This document shows, in pieces, positions 60,820 to 64,000 of a stretch of DNA of 64,000 bases. A program made the position numbers and the translations under genes. Numbering within the stretch: the stretch's first letter is position 1; each line of letters starts with the position of its first letter. The stretch is from Myxococcus xanthus (GTDB lineage: Bacteria > Myxococcota > Myxococcia > Myxococcales > Myxococcaceae), in contig NZ_CP017174.1 of assembly GCF_006402735.1 (NCBI RefSeq), forward strand, positions 6,056,001 through 6,120,000, read 5' to 3'. The notes under the pieces are model-generated. The model had not been told where the DNA came from. It saw nothing but the letters and a program-made list of their open reading frames with translations, and did not search any database.

Positions 60820-61881
60820 AGGAGCATGGAGCACGGTCGACGGAATATCTCCTTGTCCTCCATTCGGCTGAGATTCTTGTCTTTGCAGTGCTCCATTCAG
60901 CGCTTCTTGGATTTTGGCAGTATTTCCATCGCCCTCATCCAGTCCCTGCACTTGCGCACTTGCCTGAAGCGCTCGAAGGACTTGTTCATTTTGGGCGGCA
61001 TTCGCATCTGGGGTCACGTCTTCACCGGGCTGCACGCCTCTTCCCTTGCCATCCCACTGGCCCACGACTTCCACAACATACTTGTTGAAATGGGCACGGC
61101 ACGAATCGCGCACCGCATTCGCACTCGCCAATGCGTCATAATATCGCTGGAAGCCACCAATCATCCCGTTGTTGTGCGTCACGTTCAGGAACCTATCGCG
61201 CCACAACAGGTGAAGCTGAGTAATAGGTGGATGGCCTCCGCGCTTAGGAGTCAGAATGACATCAATCTGGTTTCGGCGCCACGGGACGACATGGTCTACA
61301 GCTTTCCGCCCTCCCAGCGCATACTGTTGAGAACGGTTCTCCAGAATGTCGTACCAATTACCAGCATTGGAATCCCCCAACTCCCGCGCCAGCTTGACAA
61401 TCTCACTCAAGAGCGAAACATGCAGCACCGCCATCGGGCTAAACGTGGCCAGCACGTACATTTTCTGAAAGTCGCTCTCCGTCAAGAAGAAGTCAACATT
61501 GGTGTTTATGTTAGCATGCAGGCTTGTCATCAAGTTTAGCTTGGCCTGTCCCCGAAGGCGGTCGGCGTCCTCCAGGTTTCTCCTGTAGCCATTCATGAGG
61601 TCGGTTGCCCTCTGAAGCTGCTCCTGAGCCAGCCTCCACTCCACGTAGTTCCTGACCCACTCCTTGACGCGCTCGAAGAACGCTTCAAGGTTGAAGCCAC
61701 TGGATGGCCAATAGAGACCTAACAGCATTCCAAGCACGGACCCACCCCCAGGGATGAGTCCAAGTGCCGTCGCCGCAATCAGTTTCAACTGATCCTCAAA
61801 CCCATCCACACTACTGGCGTGCGATTCCTTGACAGCCTGAAGCCTTCCCGACAGCATGATATTTGACATTTGTGCCCCCAT
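60805..61881 (-). CDS. Cry delta-endotoxin N-domain-like protein, prophage B cargo
   Basis: This 358-residue protein resembles the pore-forming helical domain of Cry toxins: AATALGLIPGGGSVLGMLLGLYWPSS (about 30-55), an amphipathic EAFFERVKEWVRNYVEWRL, and a later LATFSPMAVLHVSLLSEIVKLARE helix. The receptor-binding domains of full Cry toxins are absent; the C-terminal half is unrelated and Gln-rich. It may be a pore-forming toxin against protists, insects or competitors. Starts at 61881 or 61869 are both possible. No signal peptide. It is AT-richer than the backbone. Confidence 0.65.
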   Translation of the reverse strand: MGAQMSNIMLSGRLQAVKESHASSVDGFEDQLKLIAATALGLIPGGGSVLGMLLGLYWPSSGFNLEAFFERVKEWVRNYVEWRLAQEQLQRATDLMNGYRRNLEDADRLRGQAKLNLMTSLHANINTNVDFFLTESDFQKMYVLATFSPMAVLHVSLLSEIVKLARELGDSNAGNWYDILENRSQQYALGGRKAVDHVVPWRRNQIDVILTPKRGGHPPITQLHLLWRDRFLNVTHNNGMIGGFQRYYDALASANAVRDSCRAHFNKYVVEVVGQWDGKGRGVQPGEDVTPDANAAQNEQVLRALQASAQVQGLDEGDGNTAKIQEALNGALQRQESQPNGGQGDIPSTVLHAPLASR

Positions 61882-62132
61882 TTCCAAGTCAACCCTAGAG
61901 GGCCTATGACCTGAGCACAACCAGCAAGTCCGAGCCTGTCGCGCATTCAACGCCTTCCTGCCCTCGAATCCCATCCATCTGCCTGAGTTCAGAGGCTTCA
62001 GGATACCATTCGCCACAGCAGACGTCTTGCAACAAGACCCCTCTAACCACTCTCAGAAAGCGTTCCCATAAAGACAGGCGAGAACGTCCTTTCGACGGCC
62101 CGCCACCTCGAAGGGGAGCACAGGACGTAAGC
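61882..62132. other. Intergenic region upstream of the Cry-like gene
   Basis: No convincing gene. It should hold the promoter of the leftward Cry-like gene. Confidence 0.35.
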
Positions 62133-62349
62133 AGCGTCACACTCGCACGAATCGCCAGACCCAAGGCCACCGTCGGCGCGCAACACCTCAAGGCGGGCTG
62201 CTACCGCCTGGGAGGTCCAGTCCATCCGCACCAAGGACGGTTTCAAGGGTCTGTCGGGCATCACTGAAGTATTGGTGGCGACGTCGGAACGGGCCGCGTC
62301 AACACACAGCGACACCCCGGTCCAGCCGCGTCGCCCACTCATACCTTGA
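62133..62349 (+). pseudogene. Degenerate relic of the candidate ssDNA-binding gene
   Basis: Translating two frames gives SVTLARIARPKATVGAQHLK followed, after a frameshift near 62210, by VQSIRTKDGFKGLSGITEVL. This matches the start of the intact gene at 62550 (ALTKIATAQAAAGGRY and VEVIRTKEGFKGDSAIAELK). No start codon or full domain remains. It is a decayed second copy, probably left when cargo was inserted by recombination at this junction. Confidence 0.7.
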
Positions 62350-62463
62350 CTCAATCTTAAGCCGACTCCGAGGGGCAGATTTGAAGGGCCTTCCCCAGGT
62401 GAAAGCTCCAAAGGCTTTGCGCGACTGCGCACTCCGGACTTCGGATGAGCCTCGCCCAGCCGT

Positions 62464-62492
62464 GAGCCACTTCCAAAATCCGCACGCATTTA
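62464..62492 (+). promoter_or_regulatory. Phage promoter-like element P21 (ssDNA-binding candidate)
   Basis: GAGCCA, 17 bp, CATTTA; counterpart of P9, with the same ACGTGGG/CCCACGT paired leader ahead of the ATG at 62550. Confidence 0.7.
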
Positions 62493-62549
62493 CGTGGGGT
62501 CAGCGCACTTCATCGCTGACGTAACCCAAGCCGAAGGGCCCACGTAACC

Positions 62550-63080
62550 ATGAACAACGCACTGACGAAGATTGCCACCGCGCAGGCTGCGGCTGGCGGA
62601 CGCTACCCGCGCTTCGGTCGCTACCTGCTCGAAGTCGAGGTCATCCGCACGAAGGAGGGCTTCAAGGGAGACTCGGCAATCGCCGAGCTGAAGGTTCGCG
62701 AGTCCGAGCCCCTCGCGGGTGGCGAGACTCCGAGCCGACCGGGCGAGACGGTCGACTACGTCGAGAACCTGAGCGACCAGAAGAAGGGCGGCGGCGGACG
62801 CTTCAAGTCCTTCCTGATGACGCTCGTGGGCGCCGACGAGTACGAGTTCGCCAACCCGGCCGCCCTGAAGAAGTTCTTCGACGAGCGGCAGGCGGGGACG
62901 CACCTCCTGATTCGCTGCGAGGTCTTCCCGAAGCAGCTCCCTGCGAAGGAGGGCCACGCCGGGAAGGTCATCAGCGGCTATCGCTGGTCGCACGTCGAGC
63001 TGAACGACGAGCAACTCACCCAGGCTGAGCACTCGCGCAAGGCGAGCAAGCTCCCCGCGCTCACCGACGCCCTCGCCTGA
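62550..63080 (+). CDS. Conserved phage protein, candidate ssDNA-binding protein, copy B
   Basis: 176 residues, differing from copy A 18386-18916 at only a few C-terminal positions (VELNDEQLTQAEHSRK against VEMNDEQLAQAEHARK). A GAAGGG ribosome-binding site and the conserved leader stem precede it. It lies upstream of the polymerase in both prophages, supporting a replication role. Confidence 0.6.
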   Translation: MNNALTKIATAQAAAGGRYPRFGRYLLEVEVIRTKEGFKGDSAIAELKVRESEPLAGGETPSRPGETVDYVENLSDQKKGGGGRFKSFLMTLVGADEYEFANPAALKKFFDERQAGTHLLIRCEVFPKQLPAKEGHAGKVISGYRWSHVELNDEQLTQAEHSRKASKLPALTDALA

Positions 63081-63163
63081 CACCGGGCGGCGACTGACGG
63101 CGCGCTTCCGTCGGCGGCTGGCCCACGACACGGGCCGCTTTCCCACTCCCAAAGGCAGCCTTC

Positions 63164-64000
63164 ATGAATGTCTGGTCGTTCGACACGGAAACGTGGATGA
63201 TTCAGCCCGGCTTGCTCGCGCCCCCTCTCGTGTGCGGCAGCATCGCGGCGGCAGCTCCAGGCAGCGAACGGCTTCTGGACAAGGCCCAAGCCCGGCAGTT
63301 CTTCCGCGAGGCCATCGCCGCGCCTGACACCAACATCGTCGGCGCGAACCTCGCTTATGACCTGGGCGTCATGGCGGCCGACGACCCGAGACTCGTCGCG
63401 CCCATCTTCGCGGCGCTCGAAGCCGGCCGCCTGCATTGCGTCCAGGTCCGCGAAGCCCTCATCGACATCGCGAGGGGGCTCTACGGCGTGGACCCGTCGA
63501 CAGGCCGGAAGCTCGACGACGACGAAGGAGCCCGCTACCCGCTCGCGCTTCTCGTGCAGCGCTACCTGGGCCTCGACATCAGCGAGGACAAAAAGAACCC
63601 GAAGGCATGGCGCCTGCGCTACGGGGAACTCGACGGCGTGCCTGTCGAGCGCTGGCCGACGGAAGCCGCTGCGTACCCGAAGCGAGACGCCCGCTACACG
63701 CTCGACGTCTTCTTCCGGCAGGAAGCCATTGCCCGGGAGACACCCAACGGCGGCAACCTGCATGCCGAAGCCGAGCAGATGCGCGCCGCCTTCGCGCTCC
63801 ACCTCGCTTCCATCTGGGGACTTCGAACGAACGGTGACTCGGTCGCCGTGCTGCGGGAGCGGGTGGAACGGGAGTGGGGAGAGAACCGCGCCAAGTTTCA
63901 GGCGGCGGGCATCTACCGGGCCGATGGCACCAAAGACTCGAAGCGCCTCGCCGCGCTCGTGACTGCCGCCTATGACGGACAGCCGCCCATTACCGCGCCC
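63164..64000 (+). CDS. Family A DNA polymerase, copy B (partial)
   Basis: The first 279 codons are present before the window ends. They hold the exonuclease domain (SFDTETW; NLAYDLGV; a KRDARYTLD stretch) and match copy A closely (MIQPGLLAP for LIQPGLLAP). An AAAGG ribosome-binding site precedes the ATG. Polymerase motifs, resolvase, excisionase and integrase of prophage B should lie just right of the window. Confidence 0.88.
   Translation, partial: MNVWSFDTETWMIQPGLLAPPLVCGSIAAAAPGSERLLDKAQARQFFREAIAAPDTNIVGANLAYDLGVMAADDPRLVAPIFAALEAGRLHCVQVREALIDIARGLYGVDPSTGRKLDDDEGARYPLALLVQRYLGLDISEDKKNPKAWRLRYGELDGVPVERWPTEAAAYPKRDARYTLDVFFRQEAIARETPNGGNLHAEAEQMRAAFALHLASIWGLRTNGDSVAVLRERVEREWGENRAKFQAAGIYRADGTKDSKRLAALVTAAYDGQPPITAP

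Overview
The window looks like a high-GC myxobacterial chromosome (Myxococcaceae or Archangiaceae). The pointers are the DUF2381, Ser/Thr-kinase and SitA-type lipoprotein genes in the middle and the strong G/C preference at third codon positions. Most of the window is two related temperate siphovirus-like prophages in the same orientation, called copy A and copy B here, separated by about 7 kb of host-like DNA.

Copy A (1 to about 23240) enters in the head-tail connector genes. Head and packaging genes lie on the minus strand to 7016. A phage sigma-like gene (7531-8397, minus) and a divergent control region (8398-9065) follow. The plus-strand replication block then holds primase-helicase, a Cas4-like nuclease, an SNF2-type helicase, a small candidate ssDNA-binding protein, family A DNA polymerase and a RuvC-like resolvase, and ends with excisionase and tyrosine integrase. 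The integrase abuts a tRNA-Leu(UAA) gene at 23256-23340, the probable attachment site.

The host-like segment (about 23340-30510) carries a pseudokinase, a membrane kinase with a DUF2381 protein, a lipoprotein AHH-nuclease toxin of SitA type with an Imm11-type immunity gene, and a small BP74-related protein.

Copy B (about 30590 to the window end) shows the modules missing from copy A: lysis, tail tip with a C-terminal Hint domain, tape measure, and tail chaperone with a programmed -1 frameshift site. It then repeats the head, packaging, sigma and replication genes. Its small terminase gene is split by a 2.56-kb IS21-family element. Copies A and B carry different, AT-richer cargo genes at the same backbone junctions. 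Copy A has a zinc-ribbon protein, an XRE regulator, a small unknown and a PIN-like protein. Copy B has a RelA/SpoT-domain protein, a mitochondrial-type cytochrome c and a Cry N-domain-like protein, plus a Shedu-like nuclease beside the lysis genes.

The most unusual signal is a family of 21 near-identical 29-bp elements: GAGCCA, a 17-bp spacer containing a conserved GAAATCCGCACG, then CATTTA. All are in prophage DNA, none was seen in the host segment, and each points at a phage gene. Nine stand 6 to 9 bases before an annotated ATG or GTG; two more do so before short or alternative upstream starts. The geometry is that of a bipartite sigma promoter, and both prophages encode a sigma-like protein whose own gene and divergent primase gene carry tandem copies. 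The proposal, which is inference, is a phage sigma regulon that makes largely leaderless mRNAs.
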